Below, in pieces: positions 43,437 to 53,394 of a stretch of DNA of 64,000 nt. Source of the stretch: Luteitalea sp. (GTDB lineage: Bacteria > Acidobacteriota > Vicinamibacteria > Vicinamibacterales > Vicinamibacteraceae); assembly GCA_009377605.1 (NCBI GenBank), contig WHTT01000003.1:62001-126000 (forward strand), written 5' to 3'. A model generated the notes under the pieces. The model was not told the DNA's origin. It searched no databases and saw only the letters and a list, made by a program, of their open reading frames with translations. Made by a program: the position numbers and the translations under genes. Each line of letters begins with the position of its first letter. Positions within the stretch are counted from its first letter, which is position 1.

Positions 43437-43744
43437 TCTCGAATACTATCAGCACCGCGTGACTTCAGGCGCGGTGAACCCGAGGCCCGGCCGTCCCGTC
43501 TAAAGAAGGCAAGTTTTGGGCCCCCGAGCGTCAGCGCGCTTTTTTCGTGTCGCGTAGAGCGGCGGCAGAACGGCACCACCGGCAGGGACGCCGCTCCGAA
43601 CACACGGGACCGCTCGAAGGCAGAGATTCTAGGTAGGGCCGCCTCGCCGAGGCGGCCGTGACGGCGCGGGAGGCTGACGCGCTCTACCACGTGGTAGGGA
43701 CGCCTCGCCGAGGCGGCCGTTTCGGGTTCTCAAGGGTTCACACG
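43437..43744. other. Gene-free stretch dominated by dispersed repeats
   Basis: Of these 308 bases, 43633-43740 consist of repeat copies. The rest (43437-43632) holds no gene I can support; it is GC-rich, with no clear promoter. The permease ATG follows four bases after the repeat block. Confidence 0.6.
43633..43740. repeat. Composite repeat: two GCCTCGCCGAGGC palindromes (copies 6 and 7) and family 2 (copy 3)
   Basis: GTAGGGCCGCCTCGCCGAGG at 43633 and GTAGGGACGCCTCGCCGAGG at 43694 are two full copies of the palindrome, 61 bases apart. The second runs directly into TTCGGGTTCTCAAGGGTTCA, family 2. The permease start ATG at 43745 is only four bases after the repeat, so its ribosome site (AAGGG) comes from the repeat. 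Confidence 0.85.
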
Positions 43745-46213
43745 ATGGCGCTTTCCACTGCATCATTTGGCCAGTTGTGGCGCAGGCTGCTGCGCGCGCC
43801 GCTCTTCACTGTCGTCTCGGTGCTGACGCTCGGCGTTGGCATCGGCGCGAACACCGCCATTTTCAGCGTTGTCTACGCCGTTTTGCTCAAGCCGTTGCCT
43901 TTCACCGAGCCGGGGCGTCTCGTCGGCGTGTGGCACACGGCGCCCGGGTTCGGCGTCGACCTCGCCAACGTGAGTCCTGCGACCTACCTCACGTACCGTG
44001 ACGAGAGCCGCGTGTTCGAGGACATCGGCATGTGGGACACGGGGCAGGTCTCTTTGACGGGTCGCGGCGAGCCTGAACGTGTCGAAGCCCTCTACGTGAC
44101 CGATGGCACGCTGCCGATCCTCGAGGTGCAGCCGGTGCTCGGTCGGGTCTTCACTAGGGCCGACGACGCGCCTGGCAGTCCGCAGCGGACGGTCTTGACG
44201 TACGGTTATTGGCAGCGTCGATTCGGCGGCGCTCGAGACATCGTCGGTCAGACCGTGAGCATCGATGGCGAGCCGGTCGAGATCATCGGCATCCTTCCGT
44301 CATCCTTCAACTTTCTCCGCACGAGCCCAGCTCTGGTCTTGCCGTTCCAGATCAATCGTGCCGAAACACACCTGGGCAATTTCAGCTTCCAAGCCATCGC
44401 ACGGCTCAGGCCAGATGTGACAATCGCGCAGGCCAATCGTGATGTGGCGCGCATGATCCCGCTGATGCTCGAGCGCTTCGCGCCGCCGCGCGGGTTCACG
44501 CGGCAGGCCTTCGAGGAGATACGGCTCGGGCCAAACGTGCGCCCGCTGTCGAAAGACGTGATTGGCGACGTCGGACGTGTGCTGTGGATTCTCCTGGGCA
44601 CCGTCGGCATCGTGTTGTTGATCGCTTGCGCCAACGTCGCCAACCTGTTTCTCGTGCGGGCCGAGGGACGACAGCAGGAGTTTGCGGTCCGCGCCGCGCT
44701 GGGCGCGAGCCGCGGTCGTCTGGCCCGGGAGCTGCTCGGCGAGAGTATGACGCTCGGACTGGCGGGCGGCCTGGTTGGGCTGGTGCTCGCCCGGGCGGCC
44801 ATTGGCCTGCTCGTCTGGCTTGCGCCGTCCGGACTGCCGCGCCTCGACGAGATCGGCCTGGATCCCATTGTGCTGCTGTTCACGCTCGCGATCTCCATCA
44901 TCGCGGGGCTGTTGTTCGGCGTGATTCCTGTGTTCAAGTTCGGGGCGCCGAGCGCGACCGCTCTGAAGGAGGGCGGCCGATCGACGAGTGACGGTCCCGA
45001 ACGGCACCGCGCACGCAATACGCTCGTCGTGGGGGAGGTCGCGCTGGCGCTCGTGCTGCTGGTCGTGTCGGGTCTCATGATTCGCACATTCCTCGCGTTG
45101 CGCCAGGTCGATCCCGGCTTCACGCGTCCTGAGGAGGTGCAGACCTTCCGCCTCGCGATCCCCGAGGCCCTCGTCAGCGATCGACACCAAACCGTGCGGA
45201 CACACGAACAGATTGTCCAGCGCTTGCAGCAGCTTCCTGGCGTGACGTCAGTCGGCTTGTCATCGTCCATCACGATGGATGGCAATGACAGCAGCGATCC
45301 AATCCTCGTCGAGGAGCGCCCCGACGTTGGGAGACAGATGCCCCCGCTTCGCCGATTCAAATTCATCGCGCCTGGCTACTTCGAGACGATGGGGAACCCG
45401 GTGCGAATGGGGCGTGCCATCACGTGGAGGGACATCTATCAAGATGCGCTCGTCGCCGTCGTGTCTGAGAATTTGGCGCGTGAGTACTGGAAGGACCCGG
45501 CGGAGGCGATTGGCAAGCGCATCCGATTCAACCCGACGAATCCCTGGCGCGAGATCATCGGGATCGTCGGCAACGAGCGCGATGATGGGCTGAATCGAGC
45601 GGCACCCACCATCGTGTATTGGCCGATGGCGATGGAGCAGTTCTATTCCGAGGAGCCGTTCATCTCTCGCACGATGGCGTACGCCGTGCGGTCGACCCGG
45701 ATGAGCTCGCCTGGCTTCCTGCGCGAGATTCAGCAGGCGGTCTGGTCGGTGAATCCGAATCTGCCGCTCGCGAGCGTGCAGACGCTCGATGAGATCCGGG
45801 CAGACTCGATGGCCCAGACCTCCTTTGCGCTCACGATGCTGGTCATCGCTGCAGCGGTGGCGCTGCTTCTCGGTGTCGTCGGCCTCTACGGCGTGATCGC
45901 CTACATCGCCGCGCAGCGGACGCGTGAGATCGGCATCCGCATGGCGTTGGGCGCGCAGGCGGGAGACGTCTGCCGGTTGTTCGTCCGCCAGGGCCTCTGG
46001 CTCACTGGGATTGGCGTGGCGCTCGGCGTTGCCGCAACGCTGGGGCTCACGCGACTAATGTCCTCATTGCTCTTCGGTGTCAGCGCGATGGACCCGATCA
46101 CCTATCTGACCGTGTCCGCCAGCCTGGGAGGCGTGGCGTTGTTGGCCACGTATCTGCCGGCCCGCCGCGCGTCGCGTATCGACCCGATCAGCGCCCTGCG
46201 CTCGGACAGGTGA
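43745..46213 (+). CDS. ADOP-type permease without the N-terminal prefix domain
   Basis: The 822-residue protein starts directly with the first membrane helix region (LFTVVSVLTLGVGIGANTAI). It then shows the first MacB_PCD domain (VQPVLGRVFTRADDAPGSPQ, QTVSIDGEPVEIIGILPSSF), FtsX helices (GIVLLIACANVANLFLVRAE), the second anchor (LVVGEVALALVLLVVSGLMI), the second periplasmic domain, and an end reading ARRASRIDPISALRSDR. Both halves are complete, unlike the copy at 17258-19486. There is no own ribosome site beyond an AAGGG contributed by the repeat block upstream. The stop is at the break point of the truncated TonB receptor gene on the other strand. Confidence 0.88.
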   Translation: MALSTASFGQLWRRLLRAPLFTVVSVLTLGVGIGANTAIFSVVYAVLLKPLPFTEPGRLVGVWHTAPGFGVDLANVSPATYLTYRDESRVFEDIGMWDTGQVSLTGRGEPERVEALYVTDGTLPILEVQPVLGRVFTRADDAPGSPQRTVLTYGYWQRRFGGARDIVGQTVSIDGEPVEIIGILPSSFNFLRTSPALVLPFQINRAETHLGNFSFQAIARLRPDVTIAQANRDVARMIPLMLERFAPPRGFTRQAFEEIRLGPNVRPLSKDVIGDVGRVLWILLGTVGIVLLIACANVANLFLVRAEGRQQEFAVRAALGASRGRLARELLGESMTLGLAGGLVGLVLARAAIGLLVWLAPSGLPRLDEIGLDPIVLLFTLAISIIAGLLFGVIPVFKFGAPSATALKEGGRSTSDGPERHRARNTLVVGEVALALVLLVVSGLMIRTFLALRQVDPGFTRPEEVQTFRLAIPEALVSDRHQTVRTHEQIVQRLQQLPGVTSVGLSSSITMDGNDSSDPILVEERPDVGRQMPPLRRFKFIAPGYFETMGNPVRMGRAITWRDIYQDALVAVVSENLAREYWKDPAEAIGKRIRFNPTNPWREIIGIVGNERDDGLNRAAPTIVYWPMAMEQFYSEEPFISRTMAYAVRSTRMSSPGFLREIQQAVWSVNPNLPLASVQTLDEIRADSMAQTSFALTMLVIAAAVALLLGVVGLYGVIAYIAAQRTREIGIRMALGAQAGDVCRLFVRQGLWLTGIGVALGVAATLGLTRLMSSLLFGVSAMDPITYLTVSASLGGVALLATYLPARRASRIDPISALRSDR

Positions 46214-47550
46214 CAGAACGCTCGAGTGCGTGACGACCGTTTACCCAGGTCGGTCCTGAATACGCCGTACCGACCGAACAGCTTGAGCCGATCGCTGATG
46301 TTCCAGTCGATGCGCTGCGAGAGGTTCCAGTAGTCGACCTCTTCGGCGACGTTGTACTGGAGGTTATCAACGTTGCCGGCCACGTTCGGCATCGGGATCT
46401 GCTCCAACATTGTGAGCGCGACAGGATCCCAGAGATCCCGCGGGATGGCGTTGCCGGCAAACGGCTGTCGTACTACGCTCCCCGTCGTCGGATCGACGGT
46501 CGACGTGAAGGGGTTGTAGATCGTGCGCACGGCGCCGTCGAGGACCGACTGGCTGAAGTCACCCTGCCGTTCCCGCTCCGTGGGCACGGTCCGGACGACC
46601 GACAGTGGGCGGCTGTCGTTCCACTGCTCGAACGACGTGAAGGTGAAGAGGGTGTTCCGCTTGATCGGACCGCCCACGGTGGCGCCGTACATCTGGAGCT
46701 CGGTGCCGCGCAGCGGGCTCGTATCGGGCACGATCTCCAGGCTTGGGTCCGTGCGGGCGTTCATGTTCGGGTCGCGGAAATTCGTGTAGGCCGACCCGTG
46801 GAACGTGTTGGTGCCCGACTTCATGTTCAGGCTGATGATGCCGCCAAGGCTGTGGCCGTTTTCAGCATCCACGCTGTTCTTCGAGATCGTGATCTCTTCG
46901 ACCGCGTCTACGGCTGGCGTGTACGCTGTCTTGTAGCTCGCGCCGAGCGGCACGCCGTCGAGCAGCACGTCGTTGGCGCGGCGCGTGCCGCCGCCGCCGT
47001 CGTAGTCGTTGGCGAAGGCATGGTGATATGGCCGGTTCTCGTTCGTGTTCGGTGAGACGAGCACGGTCGGATCCAGCGCCGCGACGTTGTACGGATTGCG
47101 GCCGCCGATCGGCAGCTGGTCGACGAGCTGCCGCTCCACCGTCAACTGGGCGCTGCTCGAGTTGAACGCGACGGCGGCTGGCGCAACCCTGACCGTGACG
47201 ACCTCTTCGCGCCCGCCGACATCGAGCGTCAGGTTAGCGGTGACATCGCCCCGCTGCTGCACGCGGACGTTCTGCTGCTCTGCCTGCTTGAAGCCCTCGA
47301 GCTCCGCGGTCACGGTGTACATGCCCGGCTCGACGAAGTCGAAGAGGTAACGGCCTTCCTCGTTGGTCACGCGTGCGACCGCGACGCCTGTCGCGGTGTT
47401 GACCAGTGTGACGGTCGCGCCAGGCAGCGCCCCTTGGCTCGAATCCTCGACCGCCCCTTGCACGCGCGCGCGATAGTCCTGGGCGTTGGCGAGCGGGGCC
47501 AACAGCATCAACGAGCCGACCGCCACGATTCCCGCGATGGACTGTTTCAT
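46214..47550 (-). pseudogene. Truncated Oar-like TonB-dependent receptor (C-terminal two thirds missing)
   Basis: The gene has a signal peptide (AGIVAVGSLMLLAPLANAQ), the carboxypeptidase-regulatory-like domain (VTNEEGRYLFDFVEPGMYTV), a plug with LPIGGRNPYNVAALDPTVLV and VLLDGVPLGASYKTAYTPAV, and the first barrel strands (DYWNLSQRIDWNISDRLKLF). Family likeness ends at about 46240, after roughly 437 residues of an expected 1100. The frame then runs on antisense into the permease gene to a stop at 46102. A deletion that ended next to the permease stop codon explains this. The protein could not form a barrel. Confidence 0.85.
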
Positions 47551-47808
47551 GGTTCGCTCTTCATTCCGCTGATCGAAACAGCGTTCTCGGTGGTTCCACC
47601 ACAGCGCGCGTCAGGAGGCGCACAAAAGCAGACAACGCCTCGCAAAAGACGCAAACAACCCGCGAGTGGACGTACCACTTCAGAGTTGTATCGAATATAT
47701 GTAATTACCAGTTTCCGGGACTGCTTATAGCAGCATCAAGGAACTTGAGTCAAGCGACAGGCGGAGAGGTGTCGGCGGAGACTGGTAGAATCCCGGAGAG
47801 GAGCCAAC

Positions 47809-50800
47809 ATGTCCCGTCTTGCTGCTGTGCTTGTTCTGCTCATGGCCGGCGTGTCACGGGTGTCCACGCAAGCCACCTCTGGCACGATCACAGGACTGGT
47901 GAGTGATCCTGACGGTGGTGCCGTCCCCGCCGCGATCGTCGCCATTACCGAAGTCAACAAGGGCGTCAGTTTCAGCACCAAAACGAACGACCGCGGTTAC
48001 TACACCCACGCACGTGTTCCGGCCGGCGAGTACATCCTGACCGTCGAGAAAGAGGGGTTCAGGAGCTTCGTTCGGGAGAACGTTCTACTCTCGGTGGATT
48101 CCACGCTCCGAGTGGACGTGGGCTTGACGCTCGGACAGGTCAGTGAGGAAGTGGTTGTGACGGGGGCTGCTCCTCTTCTACGAAGCGAGCGCGCCGACGT
48201 CAGTACGACGCTGGAGAACCGGGTGATCACTCAGGTACCGACCGTTGGACGCAACGTGTCGAATCTGCAGTTGCTTGCGCCAGGCGCCGTGAGAGAGCCT
48301 GGTCAGGTGGGCCTGGCAGAGAACCCGCAAGGCTCGGTCTCGATCAGCTCGAACGGCCAGCCCAACGGCGCGCGCAACATGCAGCTCGACGGGGTGGACA
48401 ACAACGAGAACGTGCTGGGCGGTAACGTTGTCATTCCCACGCAAGAGTCGGTCCGGGAGTTCAGAATTACCACCTCGAGCTGGGATGCCGAGTTCGGCCG
48501 GGCAGGTGGCGCGCTGACGCAGGTCGAGACGAAGTCCGGCACCAACAGCCTGCACGGCTCTGTCTTCGAGTTTCTGCGGAATGATGCCACCAACGCACGC
48601 AATCCGTTCACGGAGCCGGACGAAGCGTCGCCGTTGAAATGGAATCAGTTTGGCGGCTCGGTGGGTGGCCCTCTCAAGAAGAACAAGACCTTCTTCTTCG
48701 GCGACTATCAGGGTCAGCGCCAGCGGTTGGGCGGTACCACGGTCGCAACGGTCCCGACCATGCCTATGCGCGAGGGCGATTTCTCCGAGCTCCGAGATAG
48801 CAACGGCAATCTCATCCCAATCTTCGACCCGCTCACTGGAGATCAGAATGGCCTCGGGCGCCAGCAGCTTCCGGGGAACCAGATCCCCTCGGACCGCATC
48901 AACCCGGTTGCAGCCAACCTCCTGGATCTCTTGCCAGCGCCGACCAACCCTGAGCGCATCGAAGACAACTTTATTGCGTCCGGCTCGACCACGTTCGACA
49001 CGAATCAGTACTCCGGCCGGGTGGACCACTATGTCGGCCAGAACACTCGGCTGTTCGGACGCTATATCTATTTCGATTCGGACCTGTTCTCTCCGCCAAT
49101 CTACGGCGTGCAAGCTGGCGGTCCATCTCTCCACGGCGGTGTCGGTGGAGTCTCGACGGGGAACAACCACAACCTGAGCCTCAACCTGAATCATGTCTTG
49201 AGTCCCACCCTCTTGATAGAGGCGCGATACGGCTACTCGCGCTACGACGTGCAGGTGCTGCACGCCGATGCTGGGACGAACTTCTCGACCGAGGTGGGTC
49301 TCCCCGGCATCAATACGGGTGACGTGAATACGAGCGGCCTTTCCCGCATCGACGTCACGGGCGTGGGTGAGTTCAGCATGGGCGGGTCGGCAGCGTGCAA
49401 CTGCCCGCTGGATCAGGTCCTGAACCATCACCAGTGGGCTGCGACCCTGACGTGGATCAAGGGGAGCCACACCGCGAAGTTCGGCGCCGACATCCGCCGC
49501 TATTCAAACCTTCGGATCAGCAATGCCGCGCGCCGCGGCACGTTCGGGTTCACCCCTGGTGTGACCGCGGCGGCTGGCGTGCCAAATTCCGGCTTCGCCA
49601 CCGCCAGTCTGCTGCTGGGCGAGACCACCTCCTTCAATCGCCAGTTCAACTTGCAAGACAATGTTGGTCACGAGTCCGAGACTCACCTGTTCGGCTATGC
49701 CCAGGACACATGGAAGATCACGCCCAAGCTGACGCTCAGCTACGGATTGCGGTATGAAATCTACACGCCGCCCTCCACACCCACCGGTGCAGGATCGAAC
49801 CTCGATCTGTCCACCGGCATGGTGCTGATCGCGGGAGTTGGGGATGTCTCGAACCGCGTCAACGTGCGGACCGACATGAACAACGTCGCCCCGCGTCTAG
49901 GATTGAGCTATCTGCTGAATGAGAAGACGGTCATCCGTGCTGGCGCGGGCCGCAGCTACTTTCCAAACGTCTTCAATGTGCTGGTTTCGGGTAACTACCC
50001 GCTGTTCGGCAACCAACAGATTCTCAACGAGACGACATTCAGCCGGGCGCTGACCCTCGGTAGCGAGTTGCCTGGATTCACGTTCCCGACCATCCCAGAG
50101 AGCGGGATGTTCCCGCTGCCCGTCGGGCAGAACATGACCTTCAACCCATTTGACCGAGACACCGGCTATGTGGACGCCTGGAACGTCACGCTCCAGCGTG
50201 AGCTCGCGCCGACGCTCTCGCTCGAAGTCGGGTACGTCGGCAATGTCGGGCGAGACCTCTACTTCAACATCCCGCTGAATCTGCCCGTTCCAGGACCGGG
50301 TCCGCTGGATCCGCGGCGCCCACTGTTCGACCAGTTCGGCTACACGCAGAACATCGTCTGGCGCGGTAACAGCGGAAGGTCCAACTACCACAGCCTTCAG
50401 GTCAAGGTGGAAAAGCGCGCCACCGAAGACCTGGCACTGGTAGCGAGCTATGCCTGGTCCAAGACGATCGATTCCGGCACCTACGACGTGGTGACCGACC
50501 CGCAGAATATCCGGAACGACCGCGGCGTTGCCGACCGCGATCGGGCGAGCGTCCTGACCGTTGGCCACGTCTACGAGCTGCCGTTCGGGCCGGGCAAGCG
50601 TTTCCTGCCGAATGCGACCGGGGTCGTGCGGCACATGGTGGAGGGCTGGAGCTTCAGTGGCCTTGCCGTATTCGCGAGCGGGTTGCCTGTCATGCCCCTG
50701 ATGGCCAACAACTCGACGCTCAACTCGGAGTTCCGCCTGCGACCGGATCTCGTCGGCGATCCGTCAGTGTCCGATCCGACGAGAGACCTATGGTTTGATC

Positions 50801-51084
50801 CTGCCGCCTTTGTGGTGCCGGATCCGTACCGGCAGGGCACCGCAGGACGCAATATCCTGCGTGGGCCTTCTTACTACAATGCGGACTGGTCGCTCGCCAA
50901 GACGTTCCGCCTGTTCGACGACACGCAGCTCGAATTCCGCGTCGACGCGTTCAATGTGTTCAACCACACCAACCTCGGCCAGCCGAACAACACCGTGGAC
51001 GGTCCTGGTGCGGGCCAGATCGTCGATGTGGCCGGCGACTCGACCATGCGGCAGATGCAGTTCGGCCTGCGGCTGATCTGGTGA
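47809..51084 (+). CDS. TonB-dependent receptor, Oar-like, full length
   Basis: The 1091-residue protein has a signal peptide (LAAVLVLLMAGVSRVSTQA). The carboxypeptidase-regulatory-like domain reads GTITGLVSDPDGGAVPAAIV and TNDRGYYTHARVPAGEYILT. A plug with VPTVGRNVSNLQLLAPGAVR and NMQLDGVDNNENVLGG follows, and a barrel ends FRVDAFNVFNHTNLGQPNNT and MRQMQFGLRLIW. GAGGAG lies seven bases before the ATG. It is divergent from the truncated receptor gene with 258 bases between them, which probably hold promoters for both. An AraC-type gene follows after 161 bases on the same strand. Confidence 0.9.
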   Translation: MSRLAAVLVLLMAGVSRVSTQATSGTITGLVSDPDGGAVPAAIVAITEVNKGVSFSTKTNDRGYYTHARVPAGEYILTVEKEGFRSFVRENVLLSVDSTLRVDVGLTLGQVSEEVVVTGAAPLLRSERADVSTTLENRVITQVPTVGRNVSNLQLLAPGAVREPGQVGLAENPQGSVSISSNGQPNGARNMQLDGVDNNENVLGGNVVIPTQESVREFRITTSSWDAEFGRAGGALTQVETKSGTNSLHGSVFEFLRNDATNARNPFTEPDEASPLKWNQFGGSVGGPLKKNKTFFFGDYQGQRQRLGGTTVATVPTMPMREGDFSELRDSNGNLIPIFDPLTGDQNGLGRQQLPGNQIPSDRINPVAANLLDLLPAPTNPERIEDNFIASGSTTFDTNQYSGRVDHYVGQNTRLFGRYIYFDSDLFSPPIYGVQAGGPSLHGGVGGVSTGNNHNLSLNLNHVLSPTLLIEARYGYSRYDVQVLHADAGTNFSTEVGLPGINTGDVNTSGLSRIDVTGVGEFSMGGSAACNCPLDQVLNHHQWAATLTWIKGSHTAKFGADIRRYSNLRISNAARRGTFGFTPGVTAAAGVPNSGFATASLLLGETTSFNRQFNLQDNVGHESETHLFGYAQDTWKITPKLTLSYGLRYEIYTPPSTPTGAGSNLDLSTGMVLIAGVGDVSNRVNVRTDMNNVAPRLGLSYLLNEKTVIRAGAGRSYFPNVFNVLVSGNYPLFGNQQILNETTFSRALTLGSELPGFTFPTIPESGMFPLPVGQNMTFNPFDRDTGYVDAWNVTLQRELAPTLSLEVGYVGNVGRDLYFNIPLNLPVPGPGPLDPRRPLFDQFGYTQNIVWRGNSGRSNYHSLQVKVEKRATEDLALVASYAWSKTIDSGTYDVVTDPQNIRNDRGVADRDRASVLTVGHVYELPFGPGKRFLPNATGVVRHMVEGWSFSGLAVFASGLPVMPLMANNSTLNSEFRLRPDLVGDPSVSDPTRDLWFDPAAFVVPDPYRQGTAGRNILRGPSYYNADWSLAKTFRLFDDTQLEFRVDAFNVFNHTNLGQPNNTVDGPGAGQIVDVAGDSTMRQMQFGLRLIW

Positions 51085-51245
51085 CGAACCACAGATCGAT
51101 GCGACGGCTGATCATCACGCAAGTCCGTATTGCCCAGCGCAATCGAGCGGCTGCTGATCCGCAACACGACTGAGAGGCGCGAATTGCGCACGGACGGTCA
51201 AGACGGCCGCAGCGGCTCACGCGATACTGCCGACATCACGCCGGT

Positions 51246-52223
51246 ATGGGCCGGCACCATTCGAGGTCAATCCCGTTGCGAGCGACGACCAGGACCGACT
51301 ATCTCGATCGCATTCGGCGCGTGCTCCGTTTCGTCCAGGAGCATCTGGACAACGAGCTGACGCCAGACGAATGCGCACGCGTGGCGCACTTCTCGCGGTA
51401 CCACTTCCATCGCATCTTCAGCGGCCTTGTCGGCGAGTCACTTCGCGAGCATGTCCGCCGGATACGACTGGAACGTGCCGCCGGCGAGCTGCGCCGCACA
51501 GACCGTAGCGTCATCGAGATTGCGCTGGCGGCCGGCTATGGAGCGCACGAGCCGTTCACGCGCGCGTTCCGCGCCCACTTCGGCGCGCCGCCTGCGGAGC
51601 TCCGAAAGCAGTCGGAACCGCTCATGTTTCGTCGCGCGTTGTGCGGCGTGCACTATGGGATTGACGATGTGGTGTCCCGGTTCGTGCCACTTCAGGAGGA
51701 TTCCAACATGATCGAGGTAAGCATCGAGACCCAGCCTGCACGTCGCCTGCTCGCCACCGCATACAAGGGCGACTACTTGCGCATCGGCCAGGCGTTCGAC
51801 CGCGTGTGTGCCTTCGCCGGCCAACGAGGTCTACTCGGGCCGGATACCGCATCCATTGGTATCTACTACGACGACTGGGACGTCACACCGGTCGCCGACC
51901 TGCGTGCTCATGCGGGCATCACCGTCGCGGAGAGCTTTGGTCCCGCGCCGGAAGGATTCGAGCTGATCGATCTGCCCACGGGTGAATATGCCATAGGTAT
52001 TCACCGTGGTCCGTACGAGAAGCTGCACGAGAGCTATCGTTGGCTCTTTGGGCAGTGGCTGCCCTCGAGCGAGCGGGACGCTGCCAACCAGCCGTGCCAT
52101 GAGATCTACATGAACGATCCGGCAAAAACGGCCCCGGAGGATCTCGTCACGCACATCTGCATTCCGCTCGTTGGGGCACGACAGGAGCTGCGAGGCATTC
52201 CTGCCGAAGCCGTTGAACAGTGA
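51246..52223 (+). CDS. AraC-type regulator with GyrI-like effector domain
   Basis: The 325-residue protein has an N-terminal AraC DNA-binding domain at about 20-115 (FVQEHLDNELTPDECARVAH, FSRYHFHRIFSGLVGESLRE, VIEIALAAGYGAHEPFTRAF). A C-terminal GyrI-like ligand domain lies at about 155-320 (VSIETQPARRLLATAYKGDY, FELIDLPTGEYAIGIHRGPY, NQPCHEIYMNDPAKTAPEDL, THICIPLV). This is the Rob/SoxS-fused layout that senses small hydrophobic or cationic compounds. Which genes it controls is not visible. A TTG at 51276 is another possible start. Confidence 0.85.
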   Translation: MGRHHSRSIPLRATTRTDYLDRIRRVLRFVQEHLDNELTPDECARVAHFSRYHFHRIFSGLVGESLREHVRRIRLERAAGELRRTDRSVIEIALAAGYGAHEPFTRAFRAHFGAPPAELRKQSEPLMFRRALCGVHYGIDDVVSRFVPLQEDSNMIEVSIETQPARRLLATAYKGDYLRIGQAFDRVCAFAGQRGLLGPDTASIGIYYDDWDVTPVADLRAHAGITVAESFGPAPEGFELIDLPTGEYAIGIHRGPYEKLHESYRWLFGQWLPSSERDAANQPCHEIYMNDPAKTAPEDLVTHICIPLVGARQELRGIPAEAVEQ

Positions 52224-52284
52224 GCCAGCCACAATCCGGAAAAGCTGGACAGCACAGAGTGGCACCTGGGGCTGCCCAAGGAAA

Positions 52285-52393
52285 TCATCGCGGATACGCG
52301 GACATCATCGCGGTCAAGGGGGACGTCCTCCGCTATATCGACAAGCTCGATGACGTGGACATCGTCATCAAGCACGGGGTGCGCTACAAGTAG
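52285..52393 (+). pseudogene. C-terminal remnant of an amidohydrolase gene
   Basis: The frame ending in TAG at 52391-52393 encodes GYADIIAVKGDVLRYIDKLD followed by DVDIVIKHGVRYK. This is the closing strand pair of imidazolonepropionase-like amidohydrolases (KxADIIAVxGDPL, then VxFVMKxGxVY). No start or catalytic part is present upstream, where the GyrI-type gene ends at 52223. Only the last 35 or so codons survive. Confidence 0.7.
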
Positions 52394-52432
52394 TCGCCTT
52401 CGACGAGGATTGTGGCCGCCCTCTCCGCGCGG

Positions 52433-53394
52433 TCATTCCCTCGCGTTGAACAGGATGCGAGCACCGAGCGAGGGCTCGCCGTTTTCGCTCGAGTAGAAGG
52501 ACGCGGTGATGGACCCGAGCGGCTTGATGGCTAACCCCAGCGTCTGCCCATCGATCATTCGCTGGAGGACAGGTCGCGAGATCGTGAAGTAGGTCTTGCC
52601 GCCGTCGCCCTCGGTCACGGGCCAATCGATGATCATCTGTGAGTTCAACACGCGGGACAGCGGTGTCCCGCGCCTCAGGCTGTCGGCGGTCACCGTCCGC
52701 TCATCCCAGGCCGGGTCACCACCCAGAATTTCGACCACGCGCACCAGGCCGAAGTCTTTCAACGGATCGGAGGTGCGCTGGACCGAGTGGGTCGTCAGCT
52801 CGAGGAGCCCGTGGTCTGCGATCTGGCGTCCGTCGAACGCTCCGAGATCGAAGCGCAGGATCACGTACATCGTGCCGTTGACCGTGAGCAGGTGTTTCTT
52901 CGAGGCGCCATCCTGGACGTACCAGTTGTTCAGATTCACATCAGGATTATCGAGGTCGATGATGGCATCCTCGCCGGCGCGAACCTCCTGCCGGAAACTG
53001 GCGAGATCAGGTATCGGCGGATGATATGGGACCTGTGCACCCCGATCGGGCCCCGCACGCGCGACCTCGATGATGTCCACCTTGAAGTAATCGACGTCGA
53101 CGCGGTACTTCTCGAGGCCCCAGTCGATGAGCGCAAGTTGAGCGAACACCGAGTCGCCGGTCTGTGCAGGGAAATCGCGGGTCGTCAGGCTGATCGTGTG
53201 CCAGCCGTCCGTGTCCGGGATATCGAACTCCATCAAGTGACTGTGGAAGTCGGTCGTTCGCTGCGTGTTCGCATGGAGGTTGACGCGACGCGGGGCGTGG
53301 CTGACACGAATCCGCGTTTCAATCCGCAGCTCGTACCCGGGCCGACTCAGCAGCTCGAGGTCCATCCCATCGGACACCTTGCGCTTGATGACGG
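52433..53394 (-). pseudogene. 5'-truncated gene for a secreted DNRLRE-like protein
   Basis: The readable part encodes about 320 residues with KVSDGMDLELLSRPGYELRI, DFHSHLMEFDIPDTDGWHTI and KYRVDVDYFKVDIIEVAR, a jelly-roll-like domain. A second domain has LTVNGTMYVILRFDLGAFDG, GLLELTTHSVQRTSDPLKDF and PAWDERTVTADSLRRGTPLS, the pattern of DNRLRE-type surface domains. It has no start codon or signal of its own. Upstream of about 53395 the same frame passes into the antitoxin-like gene. The 5' end was therefore lost in a rearrangement. Confidence 0.72.
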
